The notes beneath the pieces were generated by a model. It did not search any database. It was given only the letters and a program-made list of their open reading frames with translations, and had not been told where the DNA came from. From SLST01 sp046538735 (GTDB taxonomy: Bacteria; Spirochaetota; Spirochaetia; DSM-27196; SLST01), in the NCBI GenBank assembly GCA_046538735.1, contig JBKHII010000004.1:1-64000 (forward strand): a DNA stretch of 64,000 nt, given 5' to 3'. Below, piece after piece: positions 49,723 to 58,146 of this stretch. The translations under genes were made by a program, and so were the position numbers. Position 1 is the stretch's first letter; each line of letters opens with the position of its first letter.

Positions 49723-51987
49723 TCATTCGTCGTTCCAGATCTGACGCCAGTCAACGCCCTTCTTCCGGCGTCGCGGCTTCTCCGGCCGTGCCCGGTCGGT
49801 CTGCGCCTTCCGGGCCCGAGGCTTCGCTGCTCGGGGCTCCGCTCTGCGCGCCGGTCGCTTGCGGCGCGTTCGCGCACGGCCGGTCGTACCCGAGATCGCA
49901 AGCGAAACGATCCAGAGCACGAGTAGTGCGCCGCCGGCCGCGAGCGGGAAGTAGTCGCCCCATCGGGTGTAGAGCGTCGTGCGCTGGTCGGGATCAACGC
50001 GGACCTCCGAGATCATGAACGCGGGCTCGAAGTAGGGACCGGCGGCGAGCACGCGCCCGTACTCGTCCACGTGAGCGGTGACGCCGGACGCCGTGGAGCG
50101 TACGAGCGGACGTCGGTTTTCGACCGCCCTGAAGAGGCCGGCCGCGAAGTGCTGCTTCGCCTGCGCCTCGGTGAGCGACCAGTAGTCGTTCGAGATGTTG
50201 ACGATGACCTCGGCCCCGCGCCGGACGAAGCCGCGAACGTAGTCCGGGAAGACGTCCTCGTAGCAGATCGGCGTTGAGAAGGTGAATTGCGGATGCTCGA
50301 ACACGGTCTGCTCGGTTCCCTTCTCCCAGAAGACCATCTCGAACTGCAGCAGGAGCGAGTAGATCCGGGGGAACTGCTCGCGGTACGGGAAGTACTCGGT
50401 AAACGGGACGAGCCGGATCTTGCGGTAGGTTTCGCGCCGGTTTCCCTCGTCATCGAAGAGCACGGCGGCGTTGAACCTCACGCGGTCGATCTCGTTGCCC
50501 TCGGCATCACGGACGAGCTCGTAGTCGTCGTTTCCCGTGAGGAGCCATGTTCCCAGTTGTTCCTGGTATGTGAGAAACCGACGCACCAACGCATGGTACC
50601 GCCTGCTCGACTCGTCCTCCGACCACCGCCGGATGTTCGGCACGAAGGCGGTCTCCGACCAGACGACGATGTCCGGGTCGGCCGCCATCGCCTGGTTGGT
50701 GAGGCGAATGAGCGTGTTCAACGTGCCGTCGTAGTCGTTCCTGCGGGGATCGGTGTTCTGCTGGATCTGCGCCACGGTCACCGAGCGAGCGTCCGGATCC
50801 GGCCCCACGTTCGCCGCGAGGACGATGCCGCCCCCGAGCGCGACGGCGCCCACGAGTCCGATGACGCCGAGCAACCAGCCGAAGCTGCGCCGAACCGAAG
50901 CGGGGGTCGCGCCACGCCTCGGTTCCGAGCGCGACCATGTCCGTCGCTCGGAGTGTCTCCGGATCGCCGCCCCAACGAACTCGGCGATCGCCGAGTTGGC
51001 GAGCAGGACGAGAAAGCTCACGCCCCACACGCCGGTCAGCTCCGCGATCTGGATAATCGGCAGCACGGAGTACTGCGAGTGCGCTGCGAGCGCCCACGGG
51101 TAGCCGAGGAATCCAATCGATCTCAGGTATTCGAAGAGCGTGAACGCCAGCGGGAGGACGAAGACGCGACCGAACCGAACGCTCCGGTAGAGATAGATCG
51201 CGATGGGCGTGAAGAGCGCGAAGTAGACGAGGAAGAAGAGAACGGTGACCTGAAGCGCGATGAGGCCGAACGTCCCGAGCCAGTAGCTCGAGAGCAGCGT
51301 GGTGAAGCCACCGAAGGCAACGCCGTAGAGAACTGCGGGACCGAACCGGGCGCTCCGCCATACGAGAAAGAGGGGCACGAAGGCGATCCAGCCGAGGAGC
51401 GGGAATCCGTCCAGGCTGAGAAACGACGGCATTGCGATCGAGACGAGGAACGCGGAGAGCAGAACGAAGAGCAGGCCCCATGGCCGGACCACGAGATCGG
51501 GTTCCCGCCGCCGCTCGTCGTACGCGGCCCGAACGGCGCGGGGCCGGCCGATTCGCAACAGCAGGTAAGCAACAACGTTGAGCGCGACGAGGGGGAAGAC
51601 GCGAACCCAGACCAGGAGACGTTCGGTACGCGTGTCCAACGCGAGCCTGACGTTGCCGCCGGACGCGATGAATCGCTGCACGTAGTCGAGGTTGGCGTTC
51701 ATCGCGTAGATGAAGCTGAACAGAAAGAGGAGCAGCGACGCAACCGCGAGGAGCTCGGGGACGAGCAGGAGCCGGCGGAGATTGGGTGCTGTCGGATGCG
51801 GACGCCGGAACGCAGAGACGAGCAGGACGATTCCCCACACGTAGTGGAGCGCGAGGATGATGGAGAAAAGGAAATCGGAGGCGAGCGGGGCGGCGATTGC
51901 GACCGGGCTCCACGCCACGACATAGGTGACGAGGAGCGAGACGCCGAGGTAGACCGCCGCGAGCACGCGCCCGGGATATCGCAGCAT
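49723..51987 (-). CDS. lnt: Apolipoprotein N-acyltransferase, extended
   Basis: Lnt, which N-acylates the lipoprotein cysteine in the last maturation step. At 754 residues it is some 240 longer than the E. coli enzyme: about 170 extra N-terminal residues contain about four more membrane helices, and a Lys/Arg-rich tail of about 60 residues closes the protein. The nitrilase-like domain carries the catalytic triad: Glu in VVWSETAF (about 446), Lys in YRKIRLVPF (about 521) and Cys in PICYEDVF (about 574). Its ATG follows a TTGCGC-17-TAGATT promoter by 9 bases. Confidence 0.94.
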   Translation of the reverse strand: MLRYPGRVLAAVYLGVSLLVTYVVAWSPVAIAAPLASDFLFSIILALHYVWGIVLLVSAFRRPHPTAPNLRRLLLVPELLAVASLLLFLFSFIYAMNANLDYVQRFIASGGNVRLALDTRTERLLVWVRVFPLVALNVVAYLLLRIGRPRAVRAAYDERRREPDLVVRPWGLLFVLLSAFLVSIAMPSFLSLDGFPLLGWIAFVPLFLVWRSARFGPAVLYGVAFGGFTTLLSSYWLGTFGLIALQVTVLFFLVYFALFTPIAIYLYRSVRFGRVFVLPLAFTLFEYLRSIGFLGYPWALAAHSQYSVLPIIQIAELTGVWGVSFLVLLANSAIAEFVGAAIRRHSERRTWSRSEPRRGATPASVRRSFGWLLGVIGLVGAVALGGGIVLAANVGPDPDARSVTVAQIQQNTDPRRNDYDGTLNTLIRLTNQAMAADPDIVVWSETAFVPNIRRWSEDESSRRYHALVRRFLTYQEQLGTWLLTGNDDYELVRDAEGNEIDRVRFNAAVLFDDEGNRRETYRKIRLVPFTEYFPYREQFPRIYSLLLQFEMVFWEKGTEQTVFEHPQFTFSTPICYEDVFPDYVRGFVRRGAEVIVNISNDYWSLTEAQAKQHFAAGLFRAVENRRPLVRSTASGVTAHVDEYGRVLAAGPYFEPAFMISEVRVDPDQRTTLYTRWGDYFPLAAGGALLVLWIVSLAISGTTGRARTRRKRPARRAEPRAAKPRARKAQTDRARPEKPRRRKKGVDWRQIWNDE

Positions 51988-51996
51988 TGCGCAGAA

Positions 51997-52025
51997 AATC
52001 TAACGGATTCGTTCGCGCCGCGCAA
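51997..52025 (-). promoter_or_regulatory. Promoter of lnt
   Basis: On the minus strand TTGCGC, 17 bases, TAGATT. The -10 ends 9 bases before the lnt ATG, leaving no room for a ribosome-binding site. It is divergent from the plsC-like promoter about 40 bases away. Confidence 0.55.
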
Positions 52026-52065
52026 ACACTTTGCTTCGGGGTGGCCCACGGGATAGGGGGTCGAC

Positions 52066-52071
52066 TATACT
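52066..52071 (+). promoter_or_regulatory. -10 box TATACT near the PlsC-like start
   Basis: TATACT ends 11 bases before the ATG at 52083, giving a predicted leader of about 4-5 bases. No good -35 is visible at 17 bases. Confidence 0.45.
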
Positions 52072-52082
52072 GAAGCGGTACT

Positions 52083-53378
52083 ATGAGTGACGCTCGATCG
52101 GACCGGTACGCCCGGCTTCGCCGCAGACGCCATGCGCGGCGAGCACGACGTCGGTCTACTGCCTCCAAAGCCCTGCATCGGATTCTCAGGATGACGCTCG
52201 CACCGATCATCATTCGGTTGTTCAACGTGCGCGGAGAGAACCTTGAGCTGATTCGGCGATTGCGGCCGCCGTACGTCGTGCTGCCGAATCACGCGTCGGT
52301 GTGGGATCCGTTCTTCGTGAACATCTTCGTCCCGGGCATGATCCACTACGTGGTCTCGGACGCGAACTTCAGGTCCAAGGCCGTCGAGTTCCTCCTGGGC
52401 CTGGTGGGCTCCATCCCGAAAACCAAGGTCATGTCGGACATCGATACGGTGAAGAGCATCATGCGCATCCGGGACGCGCGAGGCATCGTGGGGATCTTCC
52501 CGGAAGGTCAGAACACGTGGGACGGCCACAGCCTTCCGATCTACTACTCCACGGCGAAGCTCGTGAAGGTGCTCCGGGTTCCGGTCGTGACCGTGCATAT
52601 CTCGGGGTCGTTTCTCTCGAAAGCGCGCTGGGCGAAGCGAAGGCGTCGCGGGAAGGTGATCGTTCGGTTCGATCTGGCGCTCTCACCCGAACAGCTTCGG
52701 AAGGCGAGCGTATCCGAGGTGGACGCGAGGATCGCCGAGATGCTCGAGCACGACGAGTACGAGTTCAACCGGATCGAGCAACAGAAGTACTACGGAACCG
52801 ATCGCGCCGAATACGCCGAGATCGCGCTTTTCGCATGTCCACAGTGCGCTGCGCTGAGTACGCTGCGATCTCACGGAAACATCCTCGAGTGCACCGGCTG
52901 CGGCTACGCCGTCCGCTACAACCTGCACGGCTTCTTCCGACCCGTCCGCGGGTCCGTCCGCGGGTCCGTCTCGGGTTCGGTGCGATTCGACACCGTGCGG
53001 GCCTGGAATCTCTGGCAGATGGACGAGCTTCGCCGAAGGTTGCACGCCTTCACCCACGCAGCCGAGCCGGAACCGCTCTTCGTGGAACCGGAGGTCACCG
53101 TGGAGATCGGCTACAAGTCGACGCCGCTCGAACCGTTGGGCACGGGAAGCCTGGAGCTGCTGCCGGACCGTATCCTCTTGCGGACGCCCGAGACGGTGGA
53201 ATCGTTCCCGATCGCCGAGATCGAGGGGAGCAACGTGCAGAACGGCGAGCGGCTCGAATTCTACTTCCGAGACAGCCTCTACCGCGTGACGATCCTCGAC
53301 CCGCGCGGCTGCACCTACAAGTGGGACCTTGCCGTCCGCATGATGAGAGAGCTTGCGGCCTCGACCGCGGCGGTGTAG
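52083..53378 (+). CDS. PlsC-like acyltransferase with C-terminal zinc ribbon
   Basis: A 431-residue lysophospholipid acyltransferase. The catalytic His70 and Asp75 are in NHASVWD, and the second motif FPEGQNTWDG lies near residue 140, as in 1-acylglycerol-3-phosphate acyltransferases. After about residue 245 it carries a zinc ribbon (Cys252, Cys255, Cys270, Cys273), a Gly-Ser-Val-Arg repeat near 290, and a beta-rich C-terminal domain of about 110 residues. These additions are not part of standard PlsC (about 240 residues). The product probably acylates a lysolipid at the inner membrane; the ribbon could recruit a partner. Confidence 0.85.
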   Translation: MSDARSDRYARLRRRRHARRARRRSTASKALHRILRMTLAPIIIRLFNVRGENLELIRRLRPPYVVLPNHASVWDPFFVNIFVPGMIHYVVSDANFRSKAVEFLLGLVGSIPKTKVMSDIDTVKSIMRIRDARGIVGIFPEGQNTWDGHSLPIYYSTAKLVKVLRVPVVTVHISGSFLSKARWAKRRRRGKVIVRFDLALSPEQLRKASVSEVDARIAEMLEHDEYEFNRIEQQKYYGTDRAEYAEIALFACPQCAALSTLRSHGNILECTGCGYAVRYNLHGFFRPVRGSVRGSVSGSVRFDTVRAWNLWQMDELRRRLHAFTHAAEPEPLFVEPEVTVEIGYKSTPLEPLGTGSLELLPDRILLRTPETVESFPIAEIEGSNVQNGERLEFYFRDSLYRVTILDPRGCTYKWDLAVRMMRELAASTAAV

Positions 53379-53414
53379 AAGTATGAGCTATTAGAGCTCA
53401 TTGGCTCGCCGATG

Positions 53415-53441
53415 TAAAGAAAATCCAACGCACCCCGACAA
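53415..53441 (+). promoter_or_regulatory. Sigma-28 (FliA)-like promoter of the HD-GYP/lipoprotein operon
   Basis: TAAAGAAA (53415-53422), 11 bases, CCCGACAA (53434-53441). The flagellar sigma-28 consensus is TAAAGTTT-N11-GCCGATAA, so five or six of eight positions match in each half with exact spacing. The leader to the ATG at 53488 is about 40 bases. Confidence 0.55.
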
Positions 53442-53487
53442 CTCTGGCCGACAATAGAGTCGGGGGAATGTCATTCGACGGGGACAT

Positions 53488-54744
53488 ATGGCTACCAAGC
53501 TGGACAAACTCAAGAACGTCATCGGCGCTGACTCGGTGCTCAACAAGATCCAGGACCTCGACATCCTGCTCGAGACGATCCTGTCCGAAGCTCGGCACGT
53601 ACTGCGAGCCGACGCCGGCACGATATACATCAAGAAAGGCGACGAGCTGGCGGCGACGTATGCCCAGAACGACACGAAGGCTGCCGAGCTCAAGCCGGGC
53701 GAGAAGCTCATCTACAACGTCTTCCGCATTCCGATCGGCACCGGGACCCAGTCGGGCTACGCCGCCGCTACGGGCGACATCATCAACGTGCGCAACGTCT
53801 ACGAAATACCGGACGATGCACCGTACGGATTCGATCCAAGCTACGACCGGGCGTCCGGGTACCGTACGGTATCGGCGCTTTCCATTCCGCTGAAGACGAA
53901 CATGGGTGACATCCTCGGCGTGCTCCAGTTGCTCAACAAGCAGGACACGCGGGGTCGCACGATTGCGTTCAGCAAGGACGACGAGCTCGTCGCGGGCCAC
54001 TTCGCTACGAACGCGACGATGGCGCTCCAGCGCGCGCAGATGACCCGCGCCATCCTGCTCAGGATGACGAAGATGGCCGAGCTCCGCGATCCCAAAGAGA
54101 CCGGTACGCACGTCAACCGGGTGGCAGGGTACGCGCTGGAGATCTACGAACGCTGGGCGAACCGAAGTGGGATTCCGGCGCATGAGGTCGAGCGAACCCG
54201 AGACAGCCTCCGCATGGCCGCGATGCTCCACGACGTGGGCAAAGTCGCGATCAGCGACACGATCCTGAAGAAACCCGGCCGCTTGACGGAGTCCGAGCGC
54301 GAGATCATGCAGACGCACACGTGGCAGGGCGCGCGCCTGTTCACCGACCGACAGAGCGAGTTCGACGAGATCGCTCAGCAGGTCGCGCTCAATCACCACG
54401 AGAATTGGGATGGAACGGGATATCCTGGTCACGTGGATGTCATGACCGGAGAACCGACTCGGAAAGACACACGCGGCAGACCGCTCGGCAGAAAGGGCAG
54501 GGAGATCCACGTCTTCGGAAGAATCGTGGCGATCGCGGACGTCTACGACGCGCTTCGCAGCAACCGCGTCTACAAGCGGGCATGGACGGAGGAAGACAGC
54601 CTGCGGGAGATCAGGAGCCTCTCCGGCACGAGATTCGATCCTGAGCTCGTGGAGGACTTCTTCGCGGCGCTCCCGAGCATCAACACGGTCTCGAGCCGGT
54701 TCGCCGAGGCCCCTGCCGAGCTCTCCACGGATTCGGAGCAGTAG
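53488..54744 (+). CDS. GAF-HD-GYP cyclic-di-GMP phosphodiesterase
   Basis: A 418-residue signalling protein. A GAF sensor domain spans about 20-175 (DAGTIYIKKGDEL, SALSIPLKTNMGDILGVLQLLN), and an HD-GYP domain about 185-400 with HDVGK near residue 247 and the HHENWDGTGYPG signature near 303. HD-GYP enzymes hydrolyse cyclic di-GMP, often tied to motility versus attachment. The ATG at 53488 follows a GACGGGGA ribosome-binding site and a sigma-28-like promoter, consistent with flagellar control. It is followed without a gap by six exported-protein genes. Confidence 0.9.
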   Translation: MATKLDKLKNVIGADSVLNKIQDLDILLETILSEARHVLRADAGTIYIKKGDELAATYAQNDTKAAELKPGEKLIYNVFRIPIGTGTQSGYAAATGDIINVRNVYEIPDDAPYGFDPSYDRASGYRTVSALSIPLKTNMGDILGVLQLLNKQDTRGRTIAFSKDDELVAGHFATNATMALQRAQMTRAILLRMTKMAELRDPKETGTHVNRVAGYALEIYERWANRSGIPAHEVERTRDSLRMAAMLHDVGKVAISDTILKKPGRLTESEREIMQTHTWQGARLFTDRQSEFDEIAQQVALNHHENWDGTGYPGHVDVMTGEPTRKDTRGRPLGRKGREIHVFGRIVAIADVYDALRSNRVYKRAWTEEDSLREIRSLSGTRFDPELVEDFFAALPSINTVSSRFAEAPAELSTDSEQ

Positions 54745-55566
54745 ATGGGCTCACGCGCCGTTCGAGCACCACGCACGATCGTGATCGCACTCCTGGCGCT
54801 CGCTTCCGCGGGGTGCTCAGGACTGCTCGACAGCGAGCTCTATCTCCTGGAGAGCGCCCGCGAGGCGTACTTCATCTACCGTTTCCAAGGCTGGGACGAT
54901 CAGCGGTGGCGATACGGCGCGGAGTACGACTACGCGCCCGATTTCGACATCCGCGGCGGACGATTCATCGCGAACGACTTGCGCCAGTTCGTCGCCACCA
55001 GGGACGAGGTGCCCGGCGATCTCGAGATCTGGTTGGATTGGGAAGTATGGCACCCGCTCGCGACGCAACCCGCGGACCGGCGGGACAACGGAGACGTCTT
55101 CGACTTTCGGATCGCGCTCCACACCGACGGCGATCCGGGTGAGGGAGTGAACGGACCCGCGGTTGACCTCAAGCTGTTCGACTCCTCCGCCGCCCCGGCG
55201 GTGGATCGGTTGGTCGTCGGCGAGGACGCGGCGTCGCTGGACGAGCGGAACCTCGCCTCGGCGACGACCGTCTCGACCGAAAGTGTGCTGCTCCCACGGG
55301 CCGGCTCATTGCGCGTGGTGTTCTCGCGCTCCTCCGAGCCGCCCACGGTGAGCGCGGAGGTGTTCGTAGGATCCGCGGACAACGGGACCGTCACGCTCAC
55401 CGGGGATGCCGTGCTGGAGGTCACCAGGGAGTTCTCCGAGCCGTGGGCCGAAGAGGCGCATTTCGTGGTGGAGACGTCCGGGCTCCTCAGCACCTCGATC
55501 CCCGATCTGGAGTCGCCGCGTGTGCTCGACCGGCTCTATGCTTTCCGACCGGAGGTGCGGCGATGA
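54745..55566 (+). CDS. Lipoprotein, unknown function (first of six exported proteins)
   Basis: A 273-residue lipoprotein with the lipobox ASAGC (Cys24). The mature part is beta-rich and contains no recognised motif. The ATG follows the stop of the HD-GYP gene directly (TAG-ATG), so translation is probably coupled. The stop overlaps the next gene by 4 bases (ATGA). First lipoprotein of the operon; expression should follow the HD-GYP gene. Confidence 0.72.
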   Translation: MGSRAVRAPRTIVIALLALASAGCSGLLDSELYLLESAREAYFIYRFQGWDDQRWRYGAEYDYAPDFDIRGGRFIANDLRQFVATRDEVPGDLEIWLDWEVWHPLATQPADRRDNGDVFDFRIALHTDGDPGEGVNGPAVDLKLFDSSAAPAVDRLVVGEDAASLDERNLASATTVSTESVLLPRAGSLRVVFSRSSEPPTVSAEVFVGSADNGTVTLTGDAVLEVTREFSEPWAEEAHFVVETSGLLSTSIPDLESPRVLDRLYAFRPEVRR

Positions 55567-57431
55567 CAACAACCCATTCCGCACGGCCCTGCAGCGCGCT
55601 GAGCGTGGGACTCGCGCTCGCGCTCGCTACGCTCTCCGGTTGCGACCTGGACTTCGGCTCACGGCGGACGCCGCAGGCGAGACTCGATCCTCCTCCGGGA
55701 ACGTACGATCACCACCTCTACGTGCAACCGGCCGGGGATTGGGACGACACCTACTACTGGTCGCGCGACCCGCAGGCAACGTTCAACGAGTTCGAGCGCT
55801 TCCACGGCACCGATGTTTCTCGGAGCACGTCGTTCCGGTACTTCGTGGTGGGCCCGGACGGCGCGCGAAGCCCGATCCTGAACGCGGAGTACGCGATAGA
55901 CGACGGTACAGCGCCCTCGATCTCCGACCCGACCGTTCGGACGGTCGACATGAGCTACTACTCCTACTGGATCGCGTGGAACGCACGTCCGGAGCCGGGA
56001 TCCGACACCTTCGGAACCGAGGTTCCGCAGAACCCGACCGACGATGTGACGGGTGGCTGGGACCTCGAGTATGCGGTCTTCTCGTCCGAAACGGACAACA
56101 TCGGGACTTCGAGCGACGCGGTCGCGAACGGTACGATGGAGCTCGCGTGGCTGCCCTACCATGAGCTTGAGGAGTTGTCGTCGTGGGGCGGAGCGGACGC
56201 GGGAGTGCGCGTGGACCGCGACCTCGGAACGATCGCGTTCCGTCACCGTGCCGGCGGCCCGGGCGAACGGCGGTACTTCCACGTCCTCGTACGGGACCTG
56301 GAGGGGAATATCGCGGGGTATGGGGCCGTGGCGACCGCGACTCCCCTCGCGCTGGATATCTATACGGGGGTGCCCGGATCAGGCTACGACGAAATCTCTC
56401 TGAATCCGGCAGATGGTTTTCAGGGCGCCGGCTCCGCCTTCGTCCACTTCCAAGCTGCCCACCACCTCGCGAACACACGAGCCGTCGCGCTTGGTCGGAT
56501 CAACGACGATGCGTACGATGATCTTGCGATCATCTACGAGAGCAGCGACACGGTCGCGGTGAACTGGTTCTTCGCGGACGGCAAGGGAACGCTGGCGGGA
56601 ACGCCGGCCAATGCGACAGATCTGTCGCAGGAAGGCTTCTTTGCAGTCCCGCGATCCATTGCCGTGATGGACATGACCGGCGACGGTCGTTCGGAGATCG
56701 TGTCCAACACCGAGTCCGGCTACCTCAGGGTCCATGACCGCGACGGAAACGAGATCTCCGCGCTGGGCATTACGTCCGTTGGCGATATCCACGCGTTCGT
56801 GCTCGGCGACGTGAACGGGGACGGATACCCGGACGTCGCCACGCGGGGACCGTCCTCCGGCGCCACGACGATTCGCGTGTTCGTGAGCTCCGGGGGCGAG
56901 TCGCTCGCCCAGACCGAAACGCTCTCGCTCTCGGGCGTGACCGACATCGACCTCGCGGATCTCAACAACGACGGCCGCGACGATCTCATCGTTGCGGGGA
57001 GATCTCGGGACCCGTCCGTGGAGATCTACACGGCAAATTCGGACGGGACTCTGACGGCGTGGCCCGTGAGCTTCGAGTCAACCGTCGATCTCACCCACAA
57101 TGTCTGTCCGGCGGACTTCGATCGGGACGGCGACGTGGATCTCTTCCTCGGCCGGAGCGATCCCGGCGGCACGCTCGGTTCGGCGATCGTCTGGAACAAT
57201 GGAGACGGCACGTTCTCGGCCGGCCCCGAGATGGCCCCGCTCGGGAGCGGGTCGCTCTCGTCCACGGCCGCCGATCTCTCGGGTGACGGCCACCCGGACG
57301 TGATCGAGACGCTCGATTCCGTACCTCCCCGGATCCTCGTATTCGTACCTGAGACGGGTGACATCCAGGAAGCCGGATCGTTCGGGTCGAGGTCCGGCGA
57401 TGTGCTGATCGCGGTCGGGAGGCTCAGGTGA
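55563..57431 (+). CDS. FG-GAP/VCBS-repeat lipoprotein
   Basis: A 622-residue lipoprotein (lipobox LSGC, Cys27). The second half (about 290-620) is a run of FG-GAP/VCBS-type repeats with calcium-loop motifs, for example MTGDGRSEIV, VNGDGYPDVA, LNNDGRDDLI, FDRDGDVDLF and LSGDGHPDVI, which usually fold as a beta-propeller and mediate adhesion. The first half (about 40-280) is a beta-rich region of unknown type. It overlaps both neighbours by 4 bases (ATGA and GTGA). Probably surface-exposed. Confidence 0.85.
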   Translation: MTTTHSARPCSALSVGLALALATLSGCDLDFGSRRTPQARLDPPPGTYDHHLYVQPAGDWDDTYYWSRDPQATFNEFERFHGTDVSRSTSFRYFVVGPDGARSPILNAEYAIDDGTAPSISDPTVRTVDMSYYSYWIAWNARPEPGSDTFGTEVPQNPTDDVTGGWDLEYAVFSSETDNIGTSSDAVANGTMELAWLPYHELEELSSWGGADAGVRVDRDLGTIAFRHRAGGPGERRYFHVLVRDLEGNIAGYGAVATATPLALDIYTGVPGSGYDEISLNPADGFQGAGSAFVHFQAAHHLANTRAVALGRINDDAYDDLAIIYESSDTVAVNWFFADGKGTLAGTPANATDLSQEGFFAVPRSIAVMDMTGDGRSEIVSNTESGYLRVHDRDGNEISALGITSVGDIHAFVLGDVNGDGYPDVATRGPSSGATTIRVFVSSGGESLAQTETLSLSGVTDIDLADLNNDGRDDLIVAGRSRDPSVEIYTANSDGTLTAWPVSFESTVDLTHNVCPADFDRDGDVDLFLGRSDPGGTLGSAIVWNNGDGTFSAGPEMAPLGSGSLSSTAADLSGDGHPDVIETLDSVPPRILVFVPETGDIQEAGSFGSRSGDVLIAVGRLR

Positions 57432-58144
57432 TCCGGATGATCCGCGTCGCAGCGCTGTGCATGCTTCCGCTCCTCGCCCTCTCCGGCTGCCTTCTCCAGT
57501 TCTCAACGCCGAGGATCGAGCTGTTCGCCGAACCGGCGTACAACGACCCGGAGATCCTCATCCCGTACGAGCTCTGGGGCGACGGGCCGGATGCGCACGC
57601 GCGGTGGACGCTCGAGGTGTACACCGGTAGCGCGTGGGAGCTTCTCGAATCGCGCGAGGTCCGAGTACCGAGCGGGAGCGCGGGTGTGCTGAGCCTGGGA
57701 CACCTCGGCGAGGCACAGTACCGGCTGACCTTCGAGATGCTGACCGTCCGAAACGGGTCGTACGAGGCGGCGTCGTACCTGACGATCGTGCGGCGCTTCT
57801 ACGTGGACAAGACGGCCCCGACGGTCGGCGACATCGTGGTAGCCGAAGGCGGTGGTGCCGCGTCGAGCGACGAGACGCAGGAGGCCTGGATCACGCTCGA
57901 GAACACCTCGCCGCCGAACGCGGACTACGAATCGCCGGAGTATTTCATTGCGGTCGTCGACGACGTCCGCCCTCCCACGCTGGACGAAAGAGTAGAGCAC
58001 GACCCGGGCCGCATGGCGCCGACCGTCTGGCTGTGGCCGGCGAGCCCGCCGGGCACGACCTACTCGTTCCCCGTATCGATTGCCCTCGTTGACGAGGCCG
58101 GAAATCGAAGCGACGTCACAACGCGATACTACGGAGCGCCGTAG
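57428..58144 (+). CDS. Lipoprotein, unknown function
   Basis: A 238-residue lipoprotein (lipobox LSGC, Cys21). Mature part beta-rich with no recognised domain; its opening (TPRIELFAEPAYNDPEIL) and general look suggest Ig-like folds. The start is the GTG at 57428, which overlaps the preceding stop (GTGA) with GGGAGG four bases upstream; an ATG at 57437 is an alternative. Third lipoprotein of the operon. Confidence 0.68.
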   Translation: MIRMIRVAALCMLPLLALSGCLLQFSTPRIELFAEPAYNDPEILIPYELWGDGPDAHARWTLEVYTGSAWELLESREVRVPSGSAGVLSLGHLGEAQYRLTFEMLTVRNGSYEAASYLTIVRRFYVDKTAPTVGDIVVAEGGGAASSDETQEAWITLENTSPPNADYESPEYFIAVVDDVRPPTLDERVEHDPGRMAPTVWLWPASPPGTTYSFPVSIALVDEAGNRSDVTTRYYGAP

Positions 58145-58146
58145 CC

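Noticed and set aside
52941..52980. Tandem nucleotide repeat encoding Gly-Ser-Val-Arg units in the PlsC-like gene
   Set aside because: Only three imperfect in-frame copies; too few for a phase-variable or functional repeat claim. Kept as a remark in the gene entry.
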